In this document: positions 5,527-6,325 of the stretch, in pieces
How positions within the stretch are numbered: position 1 is the first letter of the stretch
How the letters are laid out: every line of letters starts with the position of its first letter
Notes under the pieces: model-generated
The model's input: only the letters and a program-made list of their open reading frames with translations
The model's database searches: none
What the model was told of the DNA's origin: nothing
Origin: DASVHF01 sp036382695
Lineage (GTDB): Bacteria > Patescibacteriota > Microgenomatia > Woykebacterales > RBG-16-39-9b
Direction: 5' to 3'
Assembly: GCA_036382695.1 (NCBI GenBank)
Contig: DASVHF010000076.1
Span: forward strand, 1 to 6,325
Length of the DNA stretch: 6,325 nucleotides
Translations under genes and position numbers: made by a program

Positions 5527-5553
5527 GCGACCACTCCGTGGACTAAATCTAAT

Positions 5554-5582
5554 TTGTTTGGTTGAGCGGTTTGTGGAATAAT
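5554..5582 (+). promoter_or_regulatory. Possible promoter of the membrane protein gene
   Basis: TTGTTT (5554-5559) and AATAAT (5577-5582) are separated by 17 bp. The -10 element matches five of six consensus bases, the -35 only three. The start of transcription would fall at about 5589-5590, the first base of the start codon, so the message would be leaderless. No ribosome-binding site is visible. Confidence 0.3.
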
Positions 5583-5589
5583 TAATTTA

Positions 5590-6072
5590 ATGGGTCAACC
5601 TGCCTCAACTGAATCGAGGGTAAAATTAGCAACGCCTCCAAACCCTCTCAGCATAAAAATCATACAAATTTGTAACTTGTTGTTGGGTGTTGGAATCTTT
5701 ACCCTATATATAATTTTAATCCCGGTATTTATCCTACTACCTCATAATTTAGGACTTCCAGATTTACCCCGTATTATTATCATTTGTTTTATATCTGTTT
5801 TGCACCTTTATATCTTCTTTCTACTAATTCAATACAAGTATTCAAGAATAAAAAGGGTGTTTTGGGTAAACATAGTACTAGTCATGTTTACGTTTGTGTT
5901 AGTAGTTTCAGGTTGGGTTTTTCTCGCCGAAATTCAGTGCCCACCAAAAGCTTTCTGCGCTCCTATAAGAAACCCCTATCCATCAGGAATGGTTTTATTG
6001 AGTCCGGCCCTAATAATTGACTTGGCTAGTTTACTCTTTCTATGGAGAACACTAAGAAGAATTGAAAGCTAG
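5590..6072 (+). CDS. Hypothetical four-helix membrane protein
   Basis: I do not recognise this 160-residue protein. It has four hydrophobic segments at about 23-50, 61-81, 90-113 and 133-153. The N-terminus, the loop 82-89 (KYSRIKR) and the C-terminal tail (RTLRRIES) are basic, so by the positive-inside rule both ends should be cytoplasmic. The outer loop between helices 3 and 4 (about 114-132) contains Cys117 and Cys123 among prolines, which could form a disulfide. There is no signal peptidase site and no catalytic motif I can see. It is separated from the citrate-lyase operon by 121 bases with its own possible promoter, so it is probably not part of it. Its TAG stop overlaps the stop of the convergent glycyl-tRNA synthetase gene in the palindrome CTAG (6069-6072). 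Confidence 0.75.
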   Translation: MGQPASTESRVKLATPPNPLSIKIIQICNLLLGVGIFTLYIILIPVFILLPHNLGLPDLPRIIIICFISVLHLYIFFLLIQYKYSRIKRVFWVNIVLVMFTFVLVVSGWVFLAEIQCPPKAFCAPIRNPYPSGMVLLSPALIIDLASLLFLWRTLRRIES

Positions 6073-6325
6073 AGCAGCTTGCCGTTTAATAGGTTAGGGA
6101 TTTCACTAACTTTGACTCTTTCTTGCTCCATTGAATCACGATCGCGGACAGTGACGGAGTTGTCTTTCAGGGTGTCGAAATCGACGGTGATGGCGTATGG
6201 GGTACCGATTTCGTCCTGGCGGCGGTAGCGACGGCCAACGGTTCCGACCTCATCATACATCACATTCCATTCCTTCTTTAAATCCTTGTAGATATCTTTG
6301 GCGATCTTAATTAATTTCGCGTCTT
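6069..6325 (-). CDS. glyQS: Glycyl-tRNA synthetase (homodimeric type), C-terminal fragment
   Basis: Only the last 84 residues lie in the window; the gene continues past the right edge, so the GTG and ATG codons near 6263 are internal, not starts. The reading frame from 6323 gives the end of the anticodon-binding domain of the class II alpha2 glycyl-tRNA synthetase found in eukaryotes, archaea and some bacteria. The diagnostic stretch is MYDEVGTVGRRYRRQDEIGT followed by PYAITVDFDT (residues 22-51 of the fragment), then VTVRDRDSMEQERV (57-70). It charges tRNA-Gly with glycine using ATP in the cytoplasm. The stop codon is shared in the CTAG palindrome with the convergent membrane-protein gene, which leaves no room for a separate terminator. 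Confidence 0.94.
   Translation of the reverse strand, partial: DAKLIKIAKDIYKDLKKEWNVMYDEVGTVGRRYRRQDEIGTPYAITVDFDTLKDNSVTVRDRDSMEQERVKVSEIPNLLNGKLL

Noticed and set aside
5530..5560. Rho-independent terminator at CCAC-TCC-GTGG
   Set aside because: The stem has only four pairs, and the following bases are not a clean T-run.
5467..5570. Integron attC site
   Set aside because: Nested inverted repeats and a GTTGAGC sequence resemble parts of an attC, but the paired R''/R' core sites are not in the right arrangement and no integrase or cassette array is present.
6069..6263. Small stand-alone 64-residue gene on the minus strand
   Set aside because: The frame stays open to the window edge and upstream codons continue the glycyl-tRNA synthetase sequence, so this is the end of a larger gene.

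Overview
The window looks like part of a small-genome bacterium, most probably a Candidate Phyla Radiation (Patescibacteria) member. The reasons are compact genes, 4-base ATGA gene overlaps, few strong Shine-Dalgarno sites, very short leaders, and a reduced mraZ-rsmH-ftsL-like start of the division/cell-wall (dcw) cluster. TGA is used as an ordinary stop in several genes, which argues against the lineages that recode UGA as glycine. The assignment is an inference from style and gene content, not from a marker phylogeny.

Layout. Positions 1-1743 hold three minus-strand genes in the order mraZ (1743-1312), rsmH (1311-415) and a short FtsL/DivIC-like membrane protein (332-18). This is the start of a dcw cluster that continues off the left edge. 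Positions 1744-1972 are a divergent control region. It contains a minus-strand promoter, four 10-bp-spaced MraZ-box-like repeats, and a structured mraZ leader with a hairpin touching the mraZ start codon. A separate plus-strand extended -10 promoter lies at its right end. Positions 1973-5468 are a tight plus-strand operon: a left-handed beta-helix (GlmU-C-like) acyltransferase, then an ATP-grasp beta subunit, a CoA-ligase alpha subunit and a citryl-CoA lyase. Positions 5469-5589 are non-coding with nested inverted repeats. An unrecognised four-helix membrane protein (5590-6072) follows. Its stop codon overlaps that of a convergent, right-truncated glycyl-tRNA synthetase gene (6325-6069).

The most interesting content is the three-gene set at 2599-5468. 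A quick annotation would read 'sucC, sucD, citrate synthase'. The C-terminal domain of the beta subunit, however, carries motifs typical of ATP-citrate lyase (ANFT, RRGGP-YQE, FG-ET-MT), and the alpha subunit has the GGMSSE form of the phosphate/acid-binding loop. The gene order beta, alpha, lyase is the domain order of fused animal ATP-citrate lyase. The simplest reading is an unfused ATP-citrate lyase, or a citryl-CoA synthetase plus citryl-CoA lyase. It would convert citrate, CoA and ATP to acetyl-CoA and oxaloacetate, or possibly run in reverse. The first gene of the operon belongs to a family whose best-known member uses acetyl-CoA, so producer and consumer of acetyl-CoA may be co-transcribed. 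That link is inference.
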